A stretch of DNA of 6,199 bases from SIG510 sp045540975. GTDB lineage: Bacteria > Bacillota > Clostridia > Oscillospirales > JAAYXM01. The notes under the pieces were generated by a model. That model saw only the letters and a list, made by a program, of their open reading frames with translations, was not told where the DNA came from and did no database searches. Location of the stretch: the NCBI GenBank assembly GCA_045540975.1, contig JAZQIE010000179.1, positions 1-6,199 of the forward strand, in the 5' to 3' direction. Shown here piece after piece: positions 1 to 6,199 of the stretch. Every line of letters begins with the position of its first letter. The first letter of the stretch is position 1. The position numbers and the translations under genes are program-made.

Positions 1-1
1 C

Positions 2-385
2 CATCCCGATTATAAAAGCGGAAAGAGTCTGCACGAGCAGATTGAGGACGAAATCAAGCGGCTGATTGTGAGCGGGGCATGGCAGACGGACGAACAGCTT
101 CCGTCGGTGCGCGAGCTCTCGGTCGAACTCACGGTCAACCCGAATACCGTCCAGCGTGCTTACAAGCAGTTGGAGCAGGATGGGTTTATTTACAGTATCA
201 AAGGAAAGGGAAACTTTGTTGCCGCGGTCTCCCGCGAGGACGGAAAGAAACGTCGCGCGGAGCTGAAGGGTGCGGTCAAGAGCGCGGTGGAGGAACTGAG
301 CTTTCTCGGAGAAGCCGAGGAGGACATCCTCGCACTCATCCGCGCGGTTTATCAGGAAAAGGAGGGAAACAAATGGTTCGGGTAG
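2..385 (+). CDS. GntR-family transcriptional regulator, YtrA subfamily (5' partial)
   Basis: This is a DNA-binding repressor of the short YtrA type, which normally controls the ABC transporter operon it sits in. The reading frame is open from base 2, so the true start lies a few codons upstream of the window; 127 residues are visible. The opening KSGKSLHEQIEDEIKRLI segment is the usual N-terminal helix of the family. The winged helix follows: helix-turn-helix around visible residues 33-53 (LPSVREL, then NPNTVQRAYKQLEQDG) and the wing at about 60-73 (YSIKGKGNFV). A charged helical tail of about 50 residues (81-120) follows, which is typical of YtrA proteins and much shorter than the effector domains of FadR or HutC types. 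A GTG at 68 is in frame but would remove the first helix, so I reject it as the start. The stop overlaps the next gene by 13 bases, indicating a co-transcribed, translationally coupled operon. The effector is unknown; the family responds to cell-wall antibiotics or other envelope stress in some species. Confidence 0.93.
   Translation, partial: HPDYKSGKSLHEQIEDEIKRLIVSGAWQTDEQLPSVRELSVELTVNPNTVQRAYKQLEQDGFIYSIKGKGNFVAAVSREDGKKRRAELKGAVKSAVEELSFLGEAEEDILALIRAVYQEKEGNKWFG
359..366 (+). promoter_or_regulatory. Ribosome binding site of the ABC ATPase gene
   Basis: AAGGAGGG is a near-perfect Shine-Dalgarno sequence ending 6 to 7 bases before the ATG at 373. It lies inside the end of the regulator gene. 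It decides the start: the same frame is open back to about base 79, but that upstream part is a shadow of the regulator and lacks the conserved ATPase N-terminus. Confidence 0.85.
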
Positions 386-1272
386 ACGGTGTTACCAAAT
401 ACTTCGAAGATTTTAAGGTGCTTGACGAAATTTCCATGCACGTCCGCCGCGGCACGATTTACGGACTCATCGGGCCGAACGGCGCAGGAAAAACCACTCT
501 CATCAATCACTTGGGCGGTGTGCTGACGCCCGTGTCGGGCAGTATCACCATCGGCGGTGAGGCGGTTTATGAAAACGAAGGGATGAAGCGCCGCGTCCTT
601 TCCATTGCGGATGATTGGTTTTACTACGGCACCTTCACCATCCGCGAAATGGCGCGATTCTACCGCTCGGTGTATCCGAATTTCAGCCTTGAGCGCTACA
701 ACGCCATCAAAGACGTGTTCAAAATCGACGAAAAACGTCAAATCCGCAAGCTTTCCAAGGGCATGAAAAAGCAGGTCGCATTCTGGCTTTCGCTTTCCGC
801 CATGCCCGAGGTACTGATTTTGGACGAGCCGCTCGACGGTCTTGACCCCGTGATGAGAAAGCAGGTGCTCTCGCTTGTGATTTCGGACGTGGCAGACCGC
901 GAAATGACGGTTTTGGTCTCTTCACACAACCTGCGCGAGCTTGAGGACATCTGCGATTGGGTGGGCATCATCCACGAAGGCAGAATGATTTTGGAGCGTC
1001 CGCTCGATGACATCAAAGGCAGTGTCCATAAATATCAGGTCATCCTCACACCCGACGCCGCAGAGGCACTCGCAAAAGCCGAGGATGTGCTCCACATCGG
1101 GCATACCGGCTCGGTCTACACGGTCATTTTGCGCGGCGATACCGAGGAAAACGACCGCCGTATGTATGCGCTCTCACCCAATCTGTGCGAGCGCGTGAGC
1201 CTAACGCTTGAAGAAGTTTTCATTTATGAGTTGGGAGGTTTGGGTTATGACATCAAAAACATCTTGGTTTAA
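373..1272 (+). CDS. ABC transporter ATP-binding protein, BcrA/YtrB type
   Basis: This 299-residue protein is the cytoplasmic ATPase that would power the membrane protein encoded next to it. Visible motifs, in order, are: Walker A GPNGAGKTT (34-42), signature LSKGMKKQ (127-134), Walker B VLILDEP (147-153), D-loop DGLDP (154-158) and switch histidine H185 in SSH. All catalytic residues for ATP hydrolysis are present, including E152 after the Walker B aspartate. The Q-loop region reads SIADDWFYYG (77-86), with no glutamine where one is usual; acidic residues at this place occur in YtrB-like ATPases. After the ATPase core there is a C-terminal extension of about 85 residues that ends in SLTLEEVFIYELGGLGYD, a tail characteristic of YtrB-like proteins. 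The start is fixed by the strong ribosome binding site. It overlaps the regulator by 13 bases and the permease by 26. Family assignment is firm; the transported substrate is not known. Confidence 0.95.
   Translation: MVRVDGVTKYFEDFKVLDEISMHVRRGTIYGLIGPNGAGKTTLINHLGGVLTPVSGSITIGGEAVYENEGMKRRVLSIADDWFYYGTFTIREMARFYRSVYPNFSLERYNAIKDVFKIDEKRQIRKLSKGMKKQVAFWLSLSAMPEVLILDEPLDGLDPVMRKQVLSLVISDVADREMTVLVSSHNLRELEDICDWVGIIHEGRMILERPLDDIKGSVHKYQVILTPDAAEALAKAEDVLHIGHTGSVYTVILRGDTEENDRRMYALSPNLCERVSLTLEEVFIYELGGLGYDIKNILV
1233..1238 (+). promoter_or_regulatory. Ribosome binding site of the permease gene
   Basis: GGGAGG lies inside the ATPase coding sequence, 8 bases before the ATG at 1247. It favours that ATG over two in-frame upstream candidates, a TTG at 1208 and an ATG at 1226, which have no comparable site at the right distance. 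Confidence 0.75.
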
Positions 1273-3274
1273 TCGCGGCATCTACCTCTCCAACCTGCGC
1301 CGTTTCGCGTGGGGCGGAGTGCTCTACACGGTCGTGCTGTTTCTCATGACCGTACTGCCCGTGCTCTTCATCCAAAACAAAAACCCAAATTGGATTTTGT
1401 CCAAGGACCTGCTCCTCACGGACTCCTATCTCTATCTCCCCATGCTTGTGGCACTGTTTGTCCCGACCGTGGTGGCGCTGCTCTCCTTCCGCTTTGTCCA
1501 TTCCAAAAAGGCATCGGTCTTTCTCCATAGTTTACCGATTGCGCGAAAGGGGATTTTCATCTCTGCCATCCTCTCCGCATTCACACTCATGGCAATCCCT
1601 GTTTTGGTAAACGGCATCCTTCTGATGCTCCTCTCCCTTGGCGGCTACGGTACGCTGTTTCCTTTCACCTCGTGCCTCATCTGGATCGGACTCAACCTGC
1701 TTGCGCAGGTGCTGATGTTCTCGGTCGCCACCTTCGCGTGCTTCCTCACGGGCAATACCTTTGCCGCGGTGGTGTTAAACGGGCTCATCCATCTCCTCGC
1801 AATCGCAATCGCGGGCAGCTTCGCCTCGATTTCGCAGGTCTTCCTCTACGGCTTCTATAACCAAAACACCTTCTTTAACGCCACAACCGAGTGGAACTTT
1901 GTCTCGTACCTGCTCAGTATCTGCGAAAACTTCCCGTATGAAGCCTTCGAGTGGGGAAAACTCGCCCTCATGCTGGTCTTTGCAGGGGTGCTGTATCTCG
2001 CATCGTGGCTGTTGTACCGCAAGAGACGGCTGGAAACCGCGGAAGATGTGGCAGGCTATCAAATCCTTAACCCCATCTTCAAGTATCTGGTCACCTTCCT
2101 TGCCGCCATCGGCACCTTCGCCATCTCCTGCAACGCGCTTGCGGAAGAGCCCTTCTTCTGCATCCTCATTGTGGGAATCATCAGCCTTGTGGTGTATTTC
2201 GCGAGCGAAATGCTCCTGAAAAAGACCATGAAGGTGTGGCGGTCATACAAAGGCTATCTCGCCTTCGGCGGCGCATTCTTTGTGCTGTGTTTCCTCTTTG
2301 CGTTTACCTCTTTCTTCGGGTATGAAACCCGTGTCCCGAAATCAGAGAATCTCGACGCGGTCGCGCTCTTCCAATTCGGAAAACCCGAGGAAACCCCGTA
2401 CGTCGAGGATGCGGACATCATCCGCGCGGTGGTGGAGGCGCATGAAGAACTCGCCCGAAAAGAAAATACCTACCGTGTCAAGCGTTATAATATGGAGCGG
2501 CAGTTTGATTTACAACTGCGCTACCGCATGAAAAACGGGAGCGAAATGGCACGCTCCTATATTGTGAGCGAGAAATTCTTCTTTGACGTTATGCAGAAAA
2601 TGTACACCTCGCAGGAATACAAGCAGAAGAATCTCGACCTCTTCACCGCGGATATCGGCAGTATCTACGGGGTCGAACTCTCAAACGGCATCCGCCTGAC
2701 CGAGGAAGAAGCCGAGGATTTCCTCCTCTGCCTGCGCGCGGATTTGCGCGAAGTGGAATATGCGGACGTGCATTTTGCGGGAATGTGGAATACCAATATC
2801 TACATCGAGTACATCCCGAGCAAGCCGCTCAGGGAAGACTACACCGGGCGTGAGATTTACTCGATCCACCAGCGCATTAACGCGAGCTTTACCAATTCTG
2901 TCGCGTGGCTGCGCGAGCACGGTCATCTCACCTCTGTTATCACGGGCTGGAAGCAAGACCTTGCCCTCCTCACCGAAGCGCAATGGAAGGAATACAACGC
3001 CGCAGAAAAGGAAGTGACCGAGTACGCGGCAAACGGCGCGGAAGTAAAAGTCCGCACAATGAAAACCATTGACGACATCGAAGGGGTCAAGCGGATTCCC
3101 GAGTCCCAAAAGACGAATGTGTACACCTTCATGGTGACCACACCCGTCCCCTTTGAGCCGGGTCGTGAATACGCATACCGCTTGTGCCGTGTGACCGAGG
3201 AAGGGCATCTGTTCAATGTTGCCGCCTTCTACGATACCCCCGCAATGGCACAACTTTTCCAATACGTGCAGTAA
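1247..3274 (+). CDS. ABC-2-like permease with large C-terminal domain (YtrC/D-like, probably DUF6449-type)
   Basis: This 675-residue membrane protein is the transport partner of the ATPase encoded just upstream. The first 358 residues hold about nine hydrophobic segments by eye (roughly 22-42, 62-82, 103-130, 142-166, 171-200, 238-256, 277-297, 302-324 and 337-358). The cytoplasmic loop after segment 2 carries FRFVHSKKASVFLHSLPIAR (81-100), the hallmark loop of YtrC/YtrD-like permeases, and RRLETAEDVAG (260-270) matches the family's conserved loop before the second membrane block. Residues 359-675 are hydrophilic and, with nine segments and a cytoplasmic N-terminus, would face outside. They include a YNMERQFDLQLRYRMKNG stretch (414-431), and I recall this tail as resembling DUF6449, without being able to search. 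There is no signal peptide and no lipobox. The gene overlaps the ATPase by 26 bases and ends 1 base before the terminator stem. The single permease with two membrane blocks could act alone as the full membrane part, or as a dimer. Efflux or antibiotic protection is inferred from the GntR-ABC context, not shown. Confidence 0.9.
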   Translation: MTSKTSWFNRGIYLSNLRRFAWGGVLYTVVLFLMTVLPVLFIQNKNPNWILSKDLLLTDSYLYLPMLVALFVPTVVALLSFRFVHSKKASVFLHSLPIARKGIFISAILSAFTLMAIPVLVNGILLMLLSLGGYGTLFPFTSCLIWIGLNLLAQVLMFSVATFACFLTGNTFAAVVLNGLIHLLAIAIAGSFASISQVFLYGFYNQNTFFNATTEWNFVSYLLSICENFPYEAFEWGKLALMLVFAGVLYLASWLLYRKRRLETAEDVAGYQILNPIFKYLVTFLAAIGTFAISCNALAEEPFFCILIVGIISLVVYFASEMLLKKTMKVWRSYKGYLAFGGAFFVLCFLFAFTSFFGYETRVPKSENLDAVALFQFGKPEETPYVEDADIIRAVVEAHEELARKENTYRVKRYNMERQFDLQLRYRMKNGSEMARSYIVSEKFFFDVMQKMYTSQEYKQKNLDLFTADIGSIYGVELSNGIRLTEEEAEDFLLCLRADLREVEYADVHFAGMWNTNIYIEYIPSKPLREDYTGREIYSIHQRINASFTNSVAWLREHGHLTSVITGWKQDLALLTEAQWKEYNAAEKEVTEYAANGAEVKVRTMKTIDDIEGVKRIPESQKTNVYTFMVTTPVPFEPGREYAYRLCRVTEEGHLFNVAAFYDTPAMAQLFQYVQ

Positions 3275-3275
3275 A

Positions 3276-3307
3276 AAAAGCCTGCAACCAAACGGTTGCA
3301 GGCTTTT
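3276..3307. terminator. Bidirectional intrinsic terminator between the permease gene and metG
   Basis: Two perfectly complementary 14-base arms, AAAAGCCTGCAACC (3276-3289) and GGTTGCAGGCTTTT (3294-3307), enclose a four-base AAAC loop. On the plus strand the stem is followed by CAATTTTAT, giving a broken U-tract. On the minus strand the transcript ends in a run of seven T. The stem begins 1 base after the permease stop and 5 bases after the metG stop, so one hairpin can end both convergent transcripts within a 38-base gap. The minus-strand (metG) direction has the better U-tract. Confidence 0.93.
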
Positions 3308-3312
3308 CAATT

Positions 3313-5244
3313 TTATCGAATCGGACTTCCGGGTGCAATGTCGGAGTCTAAGAAGAGGACCTTTGCGCCGTCGCCGTGGTCTGCCGCCAAAATCATGCCT
3401 TGGCTTTCCACACCGCAGAGCTTTGCGGGCTTTAAGTTTGCCACAAAGGTGACGGTTTTGCCGATGAGGTCATCGGGCTTGTACCACTGCGCGATACCCG
3501 AAACCACCTGACGGGTCTCGCGGCCGAGGTCCACCTGCATCTTGAGCAGTTTCTTGGACTTCGGAACAGGCTCGCAGGAGAGGATTTTCGCCGCGCGCAA
3601 ATCCATGGAGCAGAAGGTGTCAAACTCAATCTCGGGCGCAATTTCCGGAACATTCTTTGCCGCCTCCGCTTTTGCGACAGCCGCCGCTTTTTCCGCGGCT
3701 TCCGCCTCGATGCGCGCCATTTCGGCAGGAATGTCAATGCGCGGGAAGAGGACATCGCCCTTCTTCACGGAATAACTTTCCTCCTTGCCCCAAACCAGAG
3801 CATCCCACGGCTGATGGGTGAGACCCAACTGCTCGAGCATCTTGCCCGTGGTGGAAGGCATTGCAGGCTCAACCAAAAGCGCCACCATGCGGAGTGCTTC
3901 GCACAGATTGTAGAGGACCGCGGCAAGACGCGGTTTGTTCGCCTCGTCTTTTGCGAGTGCCCACGGCATGGTCTCGTCAATGTACTTGTTCGCACGGGAG
4001 ATGAGCTGCCAAACCTGACTGAGCGCGTTCGGGAAGAGCATCTCGTCCATATCCGCTTCGTACTGTTTCACAACGCTTTCCGCGAGGACTCTCAGTTCAT
4101 CATCGAGCGGTGCGGACTCGCGCTGAGTCGGAATCACGCCGCCGAAATACTTCTCGGTCATCGCAACCGTGCGGGAGAGCAGGTTTCCGAGGTCGTTTGC
4201 GAGGTCGGAGTTGATGCGGTTGAAGAGCGCTTCGTTGTTGAAGATACCGTCCGAGCCGAACGGAACTTCACGGAGCAGGTAATAGCGGATCGCGTCCACA
4301 CCGTAGCGGTCGCACAGCACCACGGGGTCAACCACGTTGCCCTTGGATTTACTCATCTTACCGCCGTCGAGGAGGAGCCAGCCGTGACCGAAGACCTTCT
4401 TCGGGAGCGGGAGCCCCAAAGCCATCAGCATGATGGGCCAAATGATGGTGTGGAAACGGACGATTTCCTTACCCACAAGATGGACGTCCGCGGGCCAGTA
4501 CTTTGCAAAGTCGGATTCATCCTCCGAGCCGTAGCCCATCGCGGTGATGTAGTTGGAAAGCGCATCGATCCAAACGTAAACCACGTGTCCTTCGTCAAAG
4601 GTGACAGGGACACCCCAGTTAAAGGTGGTACGGGAAACGCAGAGGTCTTCCAGACCCGGCTTGATGAAGTTGTTCATCATCTCATTAAGGCGCGACTGCG
4701 GACTGCAGAAGTCGGGGTGCGCCTCTAAATGCGCGACCAGTTGATCCTGATACTTGGAAAGGCGGAAGAAGTAACTCTCTTCCTTTGCAAGCTCGACGGG
4801 TCTGCCGCAATCCGGACACTTGCCGTCAACCAACTGATGCTCGCCCCAGAAGGATTCACACGGGGTGCAGTAATGCCCTTCGTATACATTCTTATAAATA
4901 TCGCCCTGGTCGTAGAGCTGCTTGAAGATTTTTTGTACCGCACGGACGTGCTGTTCATCGGTGGTGCGGATGAAACGGTCGTTGGAGATGTTGAGCTTCT
5001 TCCAAAGTTCTTTGATGCCCGCAACGATTTCGTCCACATACTCCTGCGGGGTGACACCCTTCTTCTCGGCAAGACGCGCGATTTTCTGACCGTGCTCATC
5101 GGTGCCGGTGAGGAACATGACGTCATAGCCGCGCAGACGTTTGTATCGCGCTTCCGCATCAGCCGAAACGGTGGAATACGAATGCCCGATATGGAGTTTG
5201 TCCGACGGATAATAAATCGGAGTGGTAATATAAAACGGTTTCAT
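3313..5244 (-). CDS. metG: Methionine--tRNA ligase (methionyl-tRNA synthetase)
   Basis: This cytoplasmic enzyme joins methionine to tRNA-Met using ATP, for both initiation and elongation. The product is 643 residues, normal for the bacterial form with a fused C-terminal domain. In order: a class I Rossmann catalytic domain with HIGH (18-21) and the LTGTDEHGQK segment (45-54); a zinc knuckle with paired cysteines CTPC (126-129) and CPDC (143-146); the WIDAL motif (225-229); KMSKS (296-300); an anticodon-binding helical domain with ANKYIDETMPWALAKD (418-433); an alanine- and glutamate-rich linker (about 508-531); and an EMAP/Arc1p-like tRNA-binding domain (about 540-643) containing DLRAAKIL and GIAQWY. 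The start is the ATG at 5244 (MKPFYITTPIYYPSDK), preceded by AAAGGAG. The frame is open a further 21 codons upstream, but that extension has no family match and covers the leader. It is transcribed alone here, convergent with the ABC operon and divergent from the VanW-type gene. Confidence 0.98.
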   Translation of the reverse strand: MKPFYITTPIYYPSDKLHIGHSYSTVSADAEARYKRLRGYDVMFLTGTDEHGQKIARLAEKKGVTPQEYVDEIVAGIKELWKKLNISNDRFIRTTDEQHVRAVQKIFKQLYDQGDIYKNVYEGHYCTPCESFWGEHQLVDGKCPDCGRPVELAKEESYFFRLSKYQDQLVAHLEAHPDFCSPQSRLNEMMNNFIKPGLEDLCVSRTTFNWGVPVTFDEGHVVYVWIDALSNYITAMGYGSEDESDFAKYWPADVHLVGKEIVRFHTIIWPIMLMALGLPLPKKVFGHGWLLLDGGKMSKSKGNVVDPVVLCDRYGVDAIRYYLLREVPFGSDGIFNNEALFNRINSDLANDLGNLLSRTVAMTEKYFGGVIPTQRESAPLDDELRVLAESVVKQYEADMDEMLFPNALSQVWQLISRANKYIDETMPWALAKDEANKPRLAAVLYNLCEALRMVALLVEPAMPSTTGKMLEQLGLTHQPWDALVWGKEESYSVKKGDVLFPRIDIPAEMARIEAEAAEKAAAVAKAEAAKNVPEIAPEIEFDTFCSMDLRAAKILSCEPVPKSKKLLKMQVDLGRETRQVVSGIAQWYKPDDLIGKTVTFVANLKPAKLCGVESQGMILAADHGDGAKVLFLDSDIAPGSPIR

Positions 5245-5253
5245 TGGCAATAA

Positions 5254-5260
5254 CTCCTTT
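5254..5260 (-). promoter_or_regulatory. Ribosome binding site of metG
   Basis: Read on the minus strand, AAAGGAG is placed 9 bases before the ATG at 5244. It supports this start over the ATG at 5307, which lies within the putative metG promoter and so could not be transcribed from it. Confidence 0.8.
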
Positions 5261-5294
5261 GTATGGCAAAAAATTACCTTGATTTCTATAATAA

Positions 5295-5314
5295 AAGAGT
5301 ATATCATAACTCTT
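5295..5314. repeat. Inverted repeat overlapping the metG -10 region, possible operator
   Basis: AAGAGT (5295-5300) and ACTCTT (5309-5314) are perfect 6-base inverted arms around an 8-base AT-rich centre. The repeat covers the proposed metG -10 box. This is where a repressor dimer could block transcription, but it matches no operator I recognise. AT-rich intergenic DNA gives such repeats by chance fairly often. Confidence 0.35.
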
Positions 5315-5327
5315 ACGGTTTCTGCAA
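5298..5327 (-). promoter_or_regulatory. Putative sigma-A-type promoter of metG
   Basis: On the minus strand, TTGCAG (5327-5322) and TATACT (5303-5298) are separated by 18 bases. The expected transcript start near 5291 gives a leader of about 47 bases. That is too short for a T-box or a SAM riboswitch, and I see no such structure. Other -10-like hexamers (TATGAT, TATTAT) are close by, so the exact boxes are uncertain. Confidence 0.55.
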
Positions 5328-5346
5328 GTACAACAATTTAAAAAAA

Positions 5347-5363
5347 CGTAATCAAACTGTAAT
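5347..5363 (+). promoter_or_regulatory. Candidate WalR (YycF)-like response-regulator box
   Basis: CGTAAT (5347-5352) and TGTAAT (5358-5363) are direct repeats separated by five bases (CAAAC), an 11-base period. The known WalR site is TGTWAH-N5-TGTWAH; here the second half is perfect and the first differs only at its first base. The box abuts the -35 of the rightward promoter, as expected for an OmpR-family activator, and the gene downstream is an envelope protein. Identification is by consensus only. Confidence 0.4.
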
Positions 5364-5391
5364 TGCTTTTTCTGTAGAAACGCGGTATACT
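5363..5391 (+). promoter_or_regulatory. Putative sigma-A-type promoter of the VanW-type gene
   Basis: TTGCTT (5363-5368) and TATACT (5386-5391) are separated by the optimal 17 bases. An A-rich tract (about 5339-5346) lies upstream and could help binding of polymerase. The expected start near 5398 leaves a leader of about 30 bases. Confidence 0.7.
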
Positions 5392-5416
5392 GTGGTTAGA
5401 ATTGCAAAAATTGGAT

Positions 5417-5420
5417 GGAG
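5417..5420 (+). promoter_or_regulatory. Ribosome binding site of the VanW-type gene
   Basis: GGAG lies 9 bases before the ATG at 5430. An earlier ATG at 5423 is too close to it and is in another reading frame, so the site supports the start at 5430. Confidence 0.6.
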
Positions 5421-5429
5421 TAATGTCAT

Positions 5430-6199
5430 ATGAAGCAGATTTTGGAATTTTTGAAAGGAAAAAAATGGCTCGCGGTAAGTCTTATCTGTGTGCTCGCGCT
5501 CGCGGTTTGTGTCGGCGCGTTTGCAATCTTCACCGTAGCGCATGACTCAATCATGCCGCGTGTCAAGATTGAGGGCATCTCGCTTGGCGGCATGACCCGT
5601 GAGGAAGCGATTGAAGCGATGGATACCATCGATGCGGAATACGGCGCATCCACCTTCAACGTCACCGCGGCGGATGTCGTCACCTCGATTGTCGGCAAAG
5701 AGCTCAATGTCTGTCTGGACAAAGAAGCGCTTGCGGATGAAGCACTCCGTTTCGGTCATGAAGGCAGTCTGTGGAGACGGATGCTCTCCACCGCAAAGAC
5801 CTTGGTCTTGGGCCGCAAGCTTGCGCCCGTGGTCAAACTCGATGAAGATTTGCTAAACGTCGTGGTGGAAAAAATCGCGGCGGTCAATATTGAGCCGCAG
5901 GATGCAACCTTCCGTGTGGAAGGGGACAAACTCATCCTCACTCCGCCGACCGACGGCTCCCATTTCGATGTGGAAGCGCTCAAAACCCGTATCTATGAAA
6001 AATTCTGCGAAAAAGACTATGGCGATATGGTGCTCACCATGGAGCCGTGGGTTGCAAAGCCGCTGAATCTGGATGAGGTCTACGCCGAGGTACATACCGT
6101 GGCGAAAGACGCGGTCATTGAGACCAAAGAGGGCAAAAAGGTCCTCACTCCGCACGTTGTGGGTGTGGATTTCGACCTCGCCGCGGCAAAGGAAAAACT
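5430..6199 (+). CDS. VanW/YoaR-type membrane-anchored envelope protein (3' partial)
   Basis: The first 256 residues are visible and the frame runs open through the window end, so the protein is cut off. A short basic N-terminus (MKQILEFLKGKKW) is followed by one hydrophobic segment at about residues 13-37, giving a signal anchor with the rest outside the cell. The next part, MPRVKIEGISLGGMTREEAIEAM (42-64), is the typical opening of YoaR-like proteins. Residues about 157-190 (DATFRVEGDKLILTPPTDG, then FDVEALKTRI) match the repeat unit known as the putative peptidoglycan-binding domain PG_binding_4. A second, diverged unit seems to begin near residue 212 and runs to the edge. In full-length relatives a VanW domain follows, which would lie beyond the window. 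The role in the cell envelope is inferred from the family; VanW's biochemical function is unknown, and the name does not by itself imply vancomycin resistance. The gene has its own promoter and is divergent from metG. Confidence 0.85.
   Translation, partial: MKQILEFLKGKKWLAVSLICVLALAVCVGAFAIFTVAHDSIMPRVKIEGISLGGMTREEAIEAMDTIDAEYGASTFNVTAADVVTSIVGKELNVCLDKEALADEALRFGHEGSLWRRMLSTAKTLVLGRKLAPVVKLDEDLLNVVVEKIAAVNIEPQDATFRVEGDKLILTPPTDGSHFDVEALKTRIYEKFCEKDYGDMVLTMEPWVAKPLNLDEVYAEVHTVAKDAVIETKEGKKVLTPHVVGVDFDLAAAKEK

Noticed and set aside
79..372. N-terminal extension of the ATPase frame back to base 79
   Set aside because: This stretch codes for the GntR regulator in another frame. The extension is Arg/Gly-rich and unlike any ABC protein, and the AAGGAGGG site places the start at 373.
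2681..3310. A 209-codon open frame on the minus strand under the permease gene
   Set aside because: It is antisense to the conserved end of the permease and starts across the terminator hairpin. No family features are seen.
3814..4728. A 304-codon open frame on the plus strand, antisense to metG
   Set aside because: It lies wholly inside metG on the other strand, its product is rich in His, Val and Arg as expected of a mirror reading, it shows no domain, and it has no clear ribosome binding site. It reflects metG codon bias.
5245..5307. A 21-residue N-terminal extension of metG
   Set aside because: It has no match to the methionyl-tRNA synthetase N-terminus, it covers the leader and the -10 region, and the ATG at 5244 has a good ribosome binding site.
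5245..5429. T-box or SAM riboswitch upstream of metG
   Set aside because: The distance from the proposed promoter to the start is only about 47 bases, and I see no T-box sequence, antiterminator or terminator there.
5352..6155. Several minus-strand open frames of 60 to 100 codons under the VanW-type gene
   Set aside because: They are antisense to a well-supported coding frame, overlap each other in different frames, and have no recognisable product.

Overview
The window looks like ordinary chromosome from a moderately GC-rich low-GC-lineage Gram-positive, most likely a clostridial (Oscillospiraceae/Ruminococcaceae-like) gut-type bacterium. The evidence is strong AGGAGG-type ribosome binding sites, a YtrA-subfamily GntR regulator beside a BcrA/YtrB-type ABC transporter, a Firmicute-style methionyl-tRNA synthetase with a fused C-terminal tRNA-binding domain, and a VanW/YoaR-type envelope protein. 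The taxonomic call is inferred from gene style only.

Layout: (1) Bases 2-3274, plus strand, hold a three-gene operon whose promoter lies upstream of the window: a GntR/YtrA regulator (5' end cut off), an ABC ATPase and a 675-residue permease with about nine membrane segments and a large C-terminal domain. The genes overlap by 13 and 26 bases, so translation is probably coupled. The expected working is that the regulator represses the operon until an envelope-active compound or similar signal appears, and the ATPase and permease then form an efflux or detoxification transporter. The substrate cannot be read from the sequence. (2) Bases 3276-3307 form one perfect 14-bp hairpin that serves as terminator for the transporter operon and, on the other strand, for metG. 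(3) Bases 5244-3313, minus strand, hold metG, complete, with HIGH, KMSKS, a four-cysteine zinc knuckle and a C-terminal tRNA-binding domain. (4) Bases 5245-5429 are a 185-base divergent control region with a putative promoter for each direction, an inverted repeat over the metG -10, and a direct repeat resembling a WalR box against the -35 of the rightward gene. (5) From 5430 to the window end, plus strand, lies the N-terminal 256 residues of a membrane-anchored VanW/YoaR-type protein, cut off by the window edge.

I found no RNA genes, mobile elements, CRISPR arrays or integration signs. No clearly new system is visible. The points most worth a second look are the WalR-like box before the VanW-type gene, the palindrome over the metG promoter, and the large putative extracytoplasmic domain of the permease.
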